This document shows, in pieces, positions 35,030-42,387 of a stretch of 44,074 nt of DNA. The notes under the pieces were generated by a model, which worked only from the letters and a program-made list of their open reading frames with translations, had not been told where the DNA came from and did no database searches. The position numbers and the translations under genes were made by a program. The stretch covers positions 1-44,074 of the forward strand of contig PLSD01000051.1 of NCBI GenBank assembly GCA_003164135.1. The letters are read 5' to 3'. The stretch is from Acetobacteraceae bacterium. GTDB taxonomy: Bacteria; Pseudomonadota; Alphaproteobacteria; Acetobacterales; Acetobacteraceae. Positions within the stretch are counted from its first letter, which is position 1. Each line of letters starts with the position of its first letter.

Positions 35030-36394
35030 ATGGCGATGGTGATCTGGCAAGCCGAACTCTCCGCGTTGATGAGCGCCCTTGCCTATGCCGCGGTCGCCCT
35101 GGCCCTGGTTCGGCTGTTCCGGGAGCGCGACGCCGCCACGCTGGGCAGCCGGCGCTGGCTTATCGCCGGCGTCCTGGCCGCCGAGGCCATGTTGCAGGCG
35201 ATACTGCTACTGGGCCTCCTCCAGGGCTGGCAGGGGGCGGCAGCCGCTTTGCCCCTGGCCGCCGCAGCTGGGCAACTGGTCATCGGCATCAGCCTGTGGC
35301 CCTTGCTGGCGGGGATAAAAACCCGTTTCGCGCGCGCCATGGGCCGGCGTATCCGCCAGCAGGTGGAACGCGCGAATACCGAGGCCACAACCGCCAACAC
35401 CTGGCTGGAACTTGCCGAGGAGGCAGCGCAGTTCGGCCACTGGCAGGTGGATCTGGCCAGCCAGGAGTTTATCTGGTCGGCGGCAATGTACCGCCTGCAC
35501 GGCGTCACCCCTGATGAATTCATCCCGACACTCGAATCGGTCCTGGCGCTGTTCCACCCTCATGACCGTAAAACCTTCTCCGGCAATCTCGCCCTGGCCA
35601 TGGCTGGCGGCGGGGATTTCGAGGTCAAACTACGCCTGCGCCGGCCGGACACCGAACTGCGCCACGTCGTCATGCGTGGCCGCGCCCTTGGCAAAACCAT
35701 GTTCGCCGGCGTGCTGGTCGACGTCACCACGCAGCATCAGGCCGAAGCCCGCCTGCGCGAGGCCAACGCCGTCGCCCTGCAAGCCAACGCGGCCCTGCGG
35801 GAAATGACCTTTGAAGACGACCTGACGGGCATCTCCAACCGCCGCCAGTTCGACCTCAGCCTGGTGCATGAGTTCAAACGCGCGGTGCGCAGCAGCCTCC
35901 CGCTCGGTCTGGTGCTCATCGATCTTGACCATTTCCAGGCCTATAACGAGACCTACGGCCAGGCGGCGGGCGATGCCTGCCTGCGCCGCGTCGCCCAGGC
36001 GATCAAATCCGTACCCCGCCGCACGGGGGACGTGGTCGCCCGCCATGGCGGCGGCCAAATCGCCGTGCTGTTGCCGCTGGCGGACGGCAAAGGTGCCGCA
36101 CGCGTGGCCAGCGTCATCCTCGCAGCCGTGCAGGCCTTGCGCATTCCCCATGCGGGTACCGAGACCGGCATCCTAACCATCAGCTGCGGTGCCGCCGCCT
36201 TCACCGGGGTTGCCGACCTCAACAACCCGCAGGAACTCGTCCGCCGTGCCGACCAGGCGTTATACAAAGCCAAGACCGACGGCCGTGACCGGGTCATGAA
36301 GTTCGACAAAACCATGAACGGCGACCTGCGCGAATTCTACAACCCGCCAATGGCGCAGGACATGGAGCGGTTCATCAAAAGCCGGGTGAGTTGA
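35030..36394 (+). CDS. Membrane PAS protein with degenerate GGDEF domain (copy 2)
   Basis: This 454-residue paralogue of the preceding gene has the same layout: hydrophobic N-terminus, PAS_3-like domain (FGHWQVDLASQEFIWSAAMY) and GGDEF-like domain. The signature loop is GGGQI at 340-344, lacking both acidic residues, but RTGD at 331-334 preserves the I-site spacing. The upstream metal Asp in LIDLDHFQAYNE is retained. A GGAGG at 35022-35026 sits 3 bp before ATG 35030 and 9 bp before ATG 35036, so the second ATG may be the true start. A C-terminal extension of ~30 residues is absent from copy 1. Confidence 0.88.
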   Translation: MAMVIWQAELSALMSALAYAAVALALVRLFRERDAATLGSRRWLIAGVLAAEAMLQAILLLGLLQGWQGAAAALPLAAAAGQLVIGISLWPLLAGIKTRFARAMGRRIRQQVERANTEATTANTWLELAEEAAQFGHWQVDLASQEFIWSAAMYRLHGVTPDEFIPTLESVLALFHPHDRKTFSGNLALAMAGGGDFEVKLRLRRPDTELRHVVMRGRALGKTMFAGVLVDVTTQHQAEARLREANAVALQANAALREMTFEDDLTGISNRRQFDLSLVHEFKRAVRSSLPLGLVLIDLDHFQAYNETYGQAAGDACLRRVAQAIKSVPRRTGDVVARHGGGQIAVLLPLADGKGAARVASVILAAVQALRIPHAGTETGILTISCGAAAFTGVADLNNPQELVRRADQALYKAKTDGRDRVMKFDKTMNGDLREFYNPPMAQDMERFIKSRVS

Positions 36395-36423
36395 TCCCGG
36401 ACGTTTTGCGGACATATCCTGCC

Positions 36424-36483
36424 TAGAGCAATATGTGATTAGGTTGAACCGGCAGGTTCGACATAATCACATGAAATTGCTCG
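36424..36483. repeat. MITE-like long inverted repeat (element 1)
   Basis: TAGAGCAAT-ATGTGATTA-GGTTGAACC-GGCA-GGTTCGACA-TAATCACAT-GAA-ATTGCTC folds into one long imperfect hairpin with a GGCA loop. The arms start and end with the GAGCAAT/ATTGCTC pair. The TAGAGCA end resembles dispersed palindromic repeats recalled from other Alphaproteobacteria. Confidence 0.7.
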
Positions 36484-36496
36484 CTAAAATAAAGGT

Positions 36497-36527
36497 TAGA
36501 GCATTCATCTAAAAGATGAATGCTCTA
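36497..36527. repeat. Perfect 14-bp inverted repeat abutting the flavin reductase SD (element 2)
   Basis: TAGAGCATTCATCT-(AAA)-AGATGAATGCTCTA is a perfect palindromic hairpin. Its last base is directly followed by GGAGG, the ribosome-binding site of the flavin reductase gene at 36539. It shares the TAGAGCA end with element 1, 14 bp upstream. It may be a second repeat copy, and could influence translation. Confidence 0.8.
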
Positions 36528-36538
36528 GGAGGCTGGAT

Positions 36539-37156
36539 ATGAGCACAAAACATTTCTACGAACCGGCATCAGGTCATGGCCTGGCGCACGATCCATTCAA
36601 CGCCATCGTGGGGCCAAGACCCATCGGCTGGGTTTCCACCCAAGGCGCCGATGGTTCGGTCAATCTGGCGCCGTACAGTTTCTTCAACGCCTTCAACTAC
36701 AAGCCGCCGATCATCGGCTTTTCCAGCATCGGCGCCAAGGATTCGCTGCGTAATGTGCGTGAGACCGGCGAGTTTGTCTGGAACCTCACCACCCGCCCCC
36801 TGGCCGAGGCGATGAACGCCAGCAGTGCCGCCGTCCCCTACGGCGTGGATGAATTTACCCTGGCCGGGCTCACCAAAGCTCCCTCGCGCCTGGTCGCCCC
36901 GCCGCGCGTGGCTGAAAGCCCGGTGAATTTCGAGTGCAAACTGGCCGACATCGTACAACTGAAAACCGCGTCCGGCACCCTGGTACCAAGCTGGCTAGTG
37001 CTGGGCGAGGTCATAGGCGTGCACATCGACACAGCCTTGCTGAAAAACGGCGTGTTTGACACCTTTGGCGCCCAAATCCTGCTCCGCGCCGGCGGTGCGA
37101 CAGCCTACGCCGAGATTCAACCGCAAACCCGGCTGGACATCACCCGGCCGGAATAA
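36539..37156 (+). CDS. Flavin reductase-like FMN-binding protein
   Basis: This 205-residue protein of the flavin reductase-like (DIM6/NTAB, split-barrel) family has the motifs FNAIVGPRPIGWVSTQ, NLAPYSFFNAFNYKPPIIGFSS and the segment SPVNFECKLADIV. Such proteins bind FMN and either reduce free flavin with NAD(P)H or reduce small substrates. A GGAGG site lies directly against the upstream hairpin, 6 bp before the ATG. It is not near the P450 genes, and no link to them is claimed. Confidence 0.9.
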   Translation: MSTKHFYEPASGHGLAHDPFNAIVGPRPIGWVSTQGADGSVNLAPYSFFNAFNYKPPIIGFSSIGAKDSLRNVRETGEFVWNLTTRPLAEAMNASSAAVPYGVDEFTLAGLTKAPSRLVAPPRVAESPVNFECKLADIVQLKTASGTLVPSWLVLGEVIGVHIDTALLKNGVFDTFGAQILLRAGGATAYAEIQPQTRLDITRPE

Positions 37157-37205
37157 ACCGCGTACCCCTCCGGTTCTGGCGCGCAGCCGGCGCGCCAGTC
37201 TACAT

Positions 37206-37484
37206 TTATACCCCGGCTTCGAGCGGGAAATCGCGTACCGGATCAACCCCGGCCGCTTCCAGGAATTTACGCATTTCCACGACTTCTTCCTTGGAAAGTG
37301 TGTGCCGGCTGTCATGAAACCCGTGCGTATGACCGTTCAGCTTGACCTTAACGTGGCCATTGCCGCCATGGGCAATCTCGCCGCCCAGTTCCTCAATCAC
37401 CGCATGCACCAGGCGCGGGTCAATATTGCTGCTGACCGGATGCGCGAACAGAGCGTGCAAAGTGTTGCGATGCTTATGGTTCAT
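37206..37484 (-). CDS. HicA-like protein, orphan
   Basis: This 92-residue protein starts MNHKHRNTLHALFAHPVSSN, continues HAVIEELGGEIAHGGNGHVK and ends FLEAAGVDPVRDFPLEAGV. This is the pattern of HicA-family dsRBD-fold proteins (NxKHxKTLxAIF...P, ALG...GS...F..H, FLE.AGV.P). HicA proteins are usually mRNA-cleaving toxins paired with HicB antitoxins, but no hicB-like gene is beside this one. AGGAG precedes the ATG. It may be a solitary, non-toxic member or rely on a distant partner. Confidence 0.6.
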   Translation of the reverse strand: MNHKHRNTLHALFAHPVSSNIDPRLVHAVIEELGGEIAHGGNGHVKVKLNGHTHGFHDSRHTLSKEEVVEMRKFLEAAGVDPVRDFPLEAGV

Positions 37485-37528
37485 TTAAACTCAAACTCCT
37501 TATAACCAGTATTTCCCAGATGAAGCGG

Positions 37529-37553
37529 TCATTGCGCTTCAATCGCGCAATGA
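37529..37553. promoter_or_regulatory. Inverted repeat upstream of the HicA-like gene
   Basis: TCATTGCGC-(TTCAATC)-GCGCAATGA is a perfect 9-bp dyad 45 bp upstream of the minus-strand HicA-like start. It could be an operator or a remnant terminator; no T-tract follows it on either side. Confidence 0.4.
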
Positions 37554-37625
37554 TAGTCCCCAGAAACCCGATTTGAAAGCCTCAGCGGCGGCCAGCCTTA
37601 CCCCGATGCGTTAACGGAGCGGACA

Positions 37626-37664
37626 AATAAACCGGGCGGCCACAACATGGCCGCCCGGTTTATT
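37626..37664 (-). terminator. Strong terminator hairpin between two small minus-strand genes
   Basis: AATAAACCGGGCGGCCA-(CAACA)-TGGCCGCCCGGTTTATT is a perfect 17-bp stem. On the minus strand it is followed by T-rich sequence (its arm ends TTTATTTG) and lies 52 bp beyond the HTH gene stop, so it probably ends that transcript. Confidence 0.8.
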
Positions 37665-37716
37665 CGCTTAGTTAGGGAGGTTTTTCAGCCGTCCCGGCAC
37701 CCCGCGCCGGCGTGTC

Positions 37717-37953
37717 TCAGTTCAGCGGCAGGCCAAGCTGCCATTGGCCACCCACCGGTAACATGCCGGGGGATTTCTGGTCTTCCTTACCGGCTGTCGC
37801 GGGCAGCGGCTGCTCCAGCGAGCTCATCAGTCCCGCGCAAAACGCCGCTTCGCTGATCCGGTACCGGTGGCAGACTTCATGCATTGTCGAGCCAGCTTCC
37901 ACTTCCCGGGCAATGCTGAAGAGGCGTTCTTCCGTAATATTTTTGCTCGGCAT
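37717..37953 (-). CDS. IS3 OrfA-like HTH protein, probably a remnant
   Basis: This 78-residue protein starts MPSKNITEERLFSIAREVEA with HEVCHRYRISEAAFCAGL, the HTH_Tnp_1 pattern of IS3-family OrfA. After the HTH the usual leucine-zipper segment is missing and is replaced by a Pro/Gly-rich tail without similarity. There is no OrfB. It has its own terminator. It is either a decayed transposase start or a domesticated small DNA-binding protein. Confidence 0.6.
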   Translation of the reverse strand: MPSKNITEERLFSIAREVEAGSTMHEVCHRYRISEAAFCAGLMSSLEQPLPATAGKEDQKSPGMLPVGGQWQLGLPLN

Positions 37954-38473
37954 AGCTATATTCCTCAATTCAGGCAAAACATGCACAACTCATGGCGCAT
38001 GACGCATTTATCCTTTATTCTCAGTAGATTAGCTGCTGAGGTTCGGCTTTTTTAAATCCTGAGTTCAATTCATATTAAAATTGCTCGCCACGCAAGGGAA
38101 AAACCATGCCTGCCAGTTCACATGTCAGTTATCACCTCTCATGGGCTAAATCAAAAATCCCTTCTCACAGACTTGTGATTTCTTAATTTGATGAATCCGC
38201 CCCGCCAACAATCGCGCATATTCCAAAAAATGGAACATAGCCTGTGAGGCCGGTCAATATCTAGATATAACGATCTGATTTTTAACCATTTTTAGGGGCA
38301 TCTCAACCCAGCTACGTTTCGTGGGGGGAAGCGATACTGGTACGGTGCGCGGCGTCTCGCCCCCGCCGCCATAACTGTTTGACGTACCGGCACACGGCCG
38401 CCACCGCCCTACCGCCGGGGTTCGTCACTTCACTTATCTGGCGCCGGGTACGGGGGCCGCAGCCCCCGGGCGC
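37954..38473. other. 520-bp intergenic stretch, AT-rich then GC-rich
   Basis: No gene is supported here. From about 37990 to 38300 the sequence is AT-rich compared with the rest of the window. From about 38310 to 38470 it turns GC-rich and includes a CGGGGGC-(CGCA)-GCCCCCG hairpin at 38451-38468, just beyond the DUF3297 stop on the minus strand. It could hold a small RNA, but no known family (SRP, 6S, RNase P, tmRNA) was recognised. Confidence 0.5.
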
Positions 38474-38722
38474 TTACCCCTCAGCCGCTTCCTTGAAGTA
38501 GGCTTCCACCTTGCCCTTCAATTTCATCGTCAGCGGCTTACCGTGGCGGTCCACGGTCTTGCCCACGGCAACGCGGACCCACCCCTCGGAGGCGCAATAT
38601 TCCTCCACATTGTGCTTCTCCACGCCGTTAAAGCGGATGCCGATGCCCCGCTCCAGCGCCGGCTCGTCAAAAAACGCGGATTTCGGGTCGTTGCTCAGGT
38701 GGTCGGGGGGTGTATCGCTCAT
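38474..38722 (-). CDS. DUF3297 family protein
   Basis: This 82-residue protein matches the DUF3297 pattern: ERGIGIRFNGVEKHNVEEYC, then SEGWVRVAVGKTVDRHGKPL and MKLKGKVEAYF. The family is common and nearly invariant in Alphaproteobacteria and some gammaproteobacteria, with no known function. Its ATG overlaps the dacA-type stop by 4 bp, so both are likely made from one transcript. It is cytoplasmic by sequence. Confidence 0.9.
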   Translation of the reverse strand: MSDTPPDHLSNDPKSAFFDEPALERGIGIRFNGVEKHNVEEYCASEGWVRVAVGKTVDRHGKPLTMKLKGKVEAYFKEAAEG

Positions 38723-39993
38723 AGGAAATGGCTCAGTTTGCGTTTGAGTTTGGTGACAAAGCTGGCGGGCGCTGAGTCCGCCAGGGCGACCGCCGGGGTG
38801 GTGGCAAGGGTCTTGCCGTCCAGCGTATAGGTAATGGTGCCCAAGGTCTCACCCTTGGTGGCCCCAGATGTCAAATCGGCGGTGTAGGCAATGGCGTGGG
38901 TCACCCGCGCCGCCGCATCGGCAGGCAGTGTCAGAGTAATATCCTTCCCAGCGCCCACCGCCACGCTGCCCGAATCCAGTGCCTCGCTCGCCAGCGTGTC
39001 CACCTGCTGCCCAGCGGTGGCAACCTTCGCGTCGGTGAAAAACTTCTGCCCATAATCCAGCAGCGCCTCAATGGCGGCGGTGCTGGAGGTCCAGGTCGGG
39101 CCGCCCATCACCACGGCGATCATCCGCATATTGCCGCGCAGCGCCGTCGCGTCGATGCAATGCCCCGAGGCATCGGTCAGCCCGGTCTTCATCCCGTCCA
39201 CCGTCGCGTCATGTGCGAGCACCGGGTTCCAGCTCGCCTGCGTTATGTTGTTATAGGTGTAGCTCTGCTGCTTGGATATCTGCAGGAACTCCGGCTCACT
39301 GGCGATAATGTTGCGCGAGAGAATGGCCACATCCATCGCGGTGGTATGCTCAGCCGGGTCGGGCAGCCCGTCCACATTGGTGTATACCGTATTGGTCATC
39401 CCCATCGCGGCGGCGTCTTTGTTCATAATCTGCACAAACGCGTCCGTGCTGCCGGCAACCTGCTCGGCCAGTGCCACCGCGGCGTCATTGCCGGAGACAA
39501 TAATCAGCCCGTGCAGCAGTTGGTCCACCGTCACCGTGCTGGTGGTATCGATAAACATCGTCGAACCGACGGAATGCCACGCATCCACGCTAATCGGCAC
39601 CACCTGGTCAGACTTCAGCGCCCCGCCATGCAGCGCCTGAAATACAATATGCGCGGTCATCAACTTGGTCAGGCTGGCCGGCGCCACCTGCAAATCAGGC
39701 GCCGCCTCCGCCAGAATCGCGCCGGTCGTGGCGTCCATCAGCGTATAGGCGGTGGCCTGCGGCAGAGTCGGCGGGGCAGGGGTGTTCTTATCCGCCGCGG
39801 GGCTATCGGGCACCGGCGCCGGTCCCGTGGGTCCTGCCGTGGCGGTATCCTTGTTCTTGGCGCTCGGTGCGGCGCCATGCGCCGCGTGGTGGTGTGTCTT
39901 GGCCTGCGCCACCGGCGCGGCGGCGGCCAGGGCAGCGGCCAGAACCAGGAGTGAGATGCCGGTGGGTTTCATCATGAACAGCTCTTTCTTCAT
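38719..39993 (-). CDS. dacA: D-alanyl-D-alanine carboxypeptidase (PBP5/6 type)
   Basis: This is a serine DD-carboxypeptidase that trims the terminal D-Ala of peptidoglycan pentapeptides in the periplasm. It has a signal peptide (ISLLVLAAALAAAAPVAQA), a Pro/Ala-rich linker, then the catalytic triad motifs SLTK (SxxK), SGN (SxN) and KTG in DGMKTGLTD. A C-terminal beta domain and a basic amphipathic end (FVTKLKRKLSHFL) fit membrane attachment. ATG 39993 is chosen, with 39975 also possible; the frame to 40092 would run into the lepB promoter. It is divergent from lepB. Confidence 0.92.
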   Translation of the reverse strand: MKKELFMMKPTGISLLVLAAALAAAAPVAQAKTHHHAAHGAAPSAKNKDTATAGPTGPAPVPDSPAADKNTPAPPTLPQATAYTLMDATTGAILAEAAPDLQVAPASLTKLMTAHIVFQALHGGALKSDQVVPISVDAWHSVGSTMFIDTTSTVTVDQLLHGLIIVSGNDAAVALAEQVAGSTDAFVQIMNKDAAAMGMTNTVYTNVDGLPDPAEHTTAMDVAILSRNIIASEPEFLQISKQQSYTYNNITQASWNPVLAHDATVDGMKTGLTDASGHCIDATALRGNMRMIAVVMGGPTWTSSTAAIEALLDYGQKFFTDAKVATAGQQVDTLASEALDSGSVAVGAGKDITLTLPADAAARVTHAIAYTADLTSGATKGETLGTITYTLDGKTLATTPAVALADSAPASFVTKLKRKLSHFL

Positions 39994-40085
39994 GCGGGGC
40001 AGGCGGGAAGGGGCTTTCTGCACCGATTTCTTGACAAGCCGCAAGCACCGGGCTTCATGCGGCAACTCCACGGATAAGGTTGAAC

Positions 40086-40832
40086 ATGTCACGGCACGAA
40101 CGCAAATCCGGCACGGCTGCCGAATTTTTCAAGACGATCTTCTGGGCCGGGCTTATCGCGGTGGGCATCCATACCTTCCTGTATGAACCATTTTTCATCC
40201 CCTCCGGCAGCATGGTGCCCTCCCTGCTGGTCGGTGACTACCTGTTCGTGAACAAATTCGCCTACGGCTACTCGCATTACTCCTTCCCTTTCTCTCCGGA
40301 TTTCTTCTCCGGCCGCATCATGGGCAGGCTCCCGCCGCGCGGCACCGTGGTCGTATTCCGCCCGCCGGGACAGCCGGATGAAGACTTCATCAAGCGCGTC
40401 ATCGGCCTGCCGGGAGACACCATCCAGGTCACCGCCGGCCAGCTCTACATCAACGGCCAGCTCGTACCCCGCACCCCCGTGGGCACCTACACGGACAACA
40501 GTTCCGGCGGCCCCGTGGTCGCGCAGGACTTCACCGAGACCCTCCCCAACGGCAAAACCCACGCGGTCCTCAAGGAGACCGACGAAGGCTTCGCCAACAA
40601 CACCCCCCTCTACACCGTCCCCGCCGGCGACCTCTTCATGATGGGCGACAACCGCGACGACTCCGAGGACTCGCGTTTCATGGACGGCCCCGTCGGCTAC
40701 GTCCCCCTGGAAAACGTCATCGGCCCGGCCGACCGCATTTTCTTCTCCATCGACCTGCAATACCCCTTCGCCGAGTTCTGGGAGTGGCCTTTTGAAATCC
40801 GGTGGGACCGGATGTTCCAAAGAATCTCTTGA
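40086..40832 (+). CDS. lepB: Signal peptidase I LepB
   Basis: This 248-residue leader peptidase removes signal peptides from Sec and Tat substrates at the outer face of the inner membrane. The nucleophile Ser42 is in FIPSGSMVPSLLVGD and the general base Lys103 in DFIKRVIGLPGD; GDNRDDSEDSR is box E. One N-terminal membrane helix (EFFKTIFWAGLIAVGIHTFL) is present. ATG 40086 with AAGG upstream is preferred over TTG 40080. It overlaps rnc (TTGA). Confidence 0.96.
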   Translation: MSRHERKSGTAAEFFKTIFWAGLIAVGIHTFLYEPFFIPSGSMVPSLLVGDYLFVNKFAYGYSHYSFPFSPDFFSGRIMGRLPPRGTVVVFRPPGQPDEDFIKRVIGLPGDTIQVTAGQLYINGQLVPRTPVGTYTDNSSGGPVVAQDFTETLPNGKTHAVLKETDEGFANNTPLYTVPAGDLFMMGDNRDDSEDSRFMDGPVGYVPLENVIGPADRIFFSIDLQYPFAEFWEWPFEIRWDRMFQRIS

Positions 40833-41500
40833 GCAGACTCGAACACGCACAGACCCTGCTGGGTCATCGCTTCACCCGGCCTGAACTCCTGGCCGAGGCC
40901 CTGACTCACCGTTCCGCCGCCGGCGCCAAAGGTGTCGGCTCGAACGAGCGCCTGGAATTCATCGGCGACCGTGTGCTCGGCCTCATCGTCGCCGAATGGC
41001 TGATCGAACGCTTCCCCAACGAGCAGGAGGGCAAACTCGGCCCCCGCCTGGCCGCCCTGGTCTCCAAACCCGCTCTGGCGGACATCGCCCAAACCCACGG
41101 CCTCGCCCCCCTCCTCAACGTCGCGGCCGGCGAGTCCAAACGCGGCGTGCGTAACCAGGCCACCGTCCTGGCCGACGCCCTGGAAGCCATCATCGGCGCC
41201 CTGTACCTCGACGCCGGGCTGGACGCATCGCGCAATTTCCTCCGCCGCGTCATGGCCGACGTGGTGGACAAACAGTTCACCCCGCCCAAAGATCCCAAAA
41301 CCGCCCTGCAGGAATGGGTACTCAAACGCGCCCTCCCTCTGCCCGACTACGAGGTGGTCGAAATGTCCGGCCCCTCGCACGCGCCGCATTTCGTCATCAA
41401 AGTCTCGGTGGGCGACGCCTCCGGGCGCGGCGAAGCCGGTTCCAAGCGCGCGGCGGAACAGGCGGCGGCACAAGCCTTACTGGAGTTATTGCCATCATGA
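40829..41500 (+). CDS. rnc: Ribonuclease III
   Basis: This ~223-residue double-strand-specific endoribonuclease processes rRNA and mRNA. The signature NERLEFIGDRVLGL holds the catalytic Glu and Asp, with the second metal pair in VLADALEAIIGALYLD; a C-terminal dsRBD (DPKTALQEWVLKR to GSKRAAEQAAAQALLELL) follows. I chose TTG at 40829, overlapping the lepB stop as TTGA; GTG at 40802 would add nine residues. It overlaps era by 4 bp, the classic lepB-rnc-era order. Confidence 0.93.
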   Translation: MSRLEHAQTLLGHRFTRPELLAEALTHRSAAGAKGVGSNERLEFIGDRVLGLIVAEWLIERFPNEQEGKLGPRLAALVSKPALADIAQTHGLAPLLNVAAGESKRGVRNQATVLADALEAIIGALYLDAGLDASRNFLRRVMADVVDKQFTPPKDPKTALQEWVLKRALPLPDYEVVEMSGPSHAPHFVIKVSVGDASGRGEAGSKRAAEQAAAQALLELLPS

Positions 41501-42387
41501 CCAAATGCGGCTTCATCGCGCTCATCGGCGCACCAAACGCGGGCAAATCCACCCTGCTCAACCGGCTGACGGGTGCCAAGCTCTCCATCGTCACCCCCAA
41601 AGCCCAGACCACCCGCGCCCGCGTCCTAGGCATCCTGCCCCGCGGCGACGCACAGATCCTCTTTGTCGACACCCCTGGCATCTTCGCCCCCAAGCGTCGG
41701 CTGGACCGCGCCATGGTCGCCGCCGCCTGGGACGGCGCCACCGAGGCCGACTACGTCCTCCTCCTGGTCGACGCCAAACAGGGCCTCACTGACTCCGTGC
41801 GCGAAATCGTCCGCCAGATCGCCGCCACCGGCCGCAAGCTCGCCCTCGTCCTCAACAAGGTCGACCTCATCGAGCGCCACAAACTCCTCCCCCTCACGCA
41901 GGACCTCGCCGCCCTCGCCGATTTTGAACAAGTCTTCATGATCTCGGCGGCCACCGGCGACGGCCTGGACGTGCTGCTCGACTTCTGCGTCGCCAAACTC
42001 CCCGAAGGCCCGCACCTCTACCCCGACGATGAACTCACCGACCTTCCGGACCGCCTGCTCGCCGCCGAAATCGTACGCGAACAAATCTTCCTGCAAACCC
42101 GCGACGAAGTCCCCTACGGCGCCACCGTGGAAACCGAGAGCTTCAAGGTCCAAAAGGGCGGCATCCGTATAGACGCCATAATCTACGTCACCAAAGCCAA
42201 CCACAAAGCCATCCTCATCGGCGCGAAAGGTACTCGCATCAAGGAAATCGGCACGCGCGCCCGCAAGGAACTGGAAAAAGTCCTGGAAACCAAAGTCGAC
42301 CTCTTCCTGCGCGTCAACGAACGCCCCGGCTGGGACGAAGAAGCCGCCCGCATCCGCGCCACCGGGTTGAATGACCCAAAAGTCTGA
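41497..42387 (+). CDS. era: GTPase Era
   Basis: This 296-residue GTPase matures the 30S subunit by binding the 3' end of 16S rRNA. G motifs are ALIGAPNAGKSTLLNRL (G1), QTTRARVLG (G2), FVDTPGIF (G3), LNKVDLI (G4) and ISAATGDG (G5). The C-terminal KH domain has ILIGAKGTRIKEIGTRARKE. The ATG overlaps the rnc stop. The next gene starts inside its last codons (17-bp overlap). recO, often next in Alphaproteobacteria, is not here. Confidence 0.97.
   Translation: MTKCGFIALIGAPNAGKSTLLNRLTGAKLSIVTPKAQTTRARVLGILPRGDAQILFVDTPGIFAPKRRLDRAMVAAAWDGATEADYVLLLVDAKQGLTDSVREIVRQIAATGRKLALVLNKVDLIERHKLLPLTQDLAALADFEQVFMISAATGDGLDVLLDFCVAKLPEGPHLYPDDELTDLPDRLLAAEIVREQIFLQTRDEVPYGATVETESFKVQKGGIRIDAIIYVTKANHKAILIGAKGTRIKEIGTRARKELEKVLETKVDLFLRVNERPGWDEEAARIRATGLNDPKV

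Noticed and set aside
33606..36394. Calling the tandem GGDEF proteins active diguanylate cyclases
   Set aside because: Both lack the GG(D/E)EF catalytic residues (GDTEI and GGGQI).
38290..38470. SRP RNA, 6S RNA, RNase P RNA or tmRNA
   Set aside because: Conserved cores such as the SRP GGAAGGAAGCAG-type loop were looked for and not seen.
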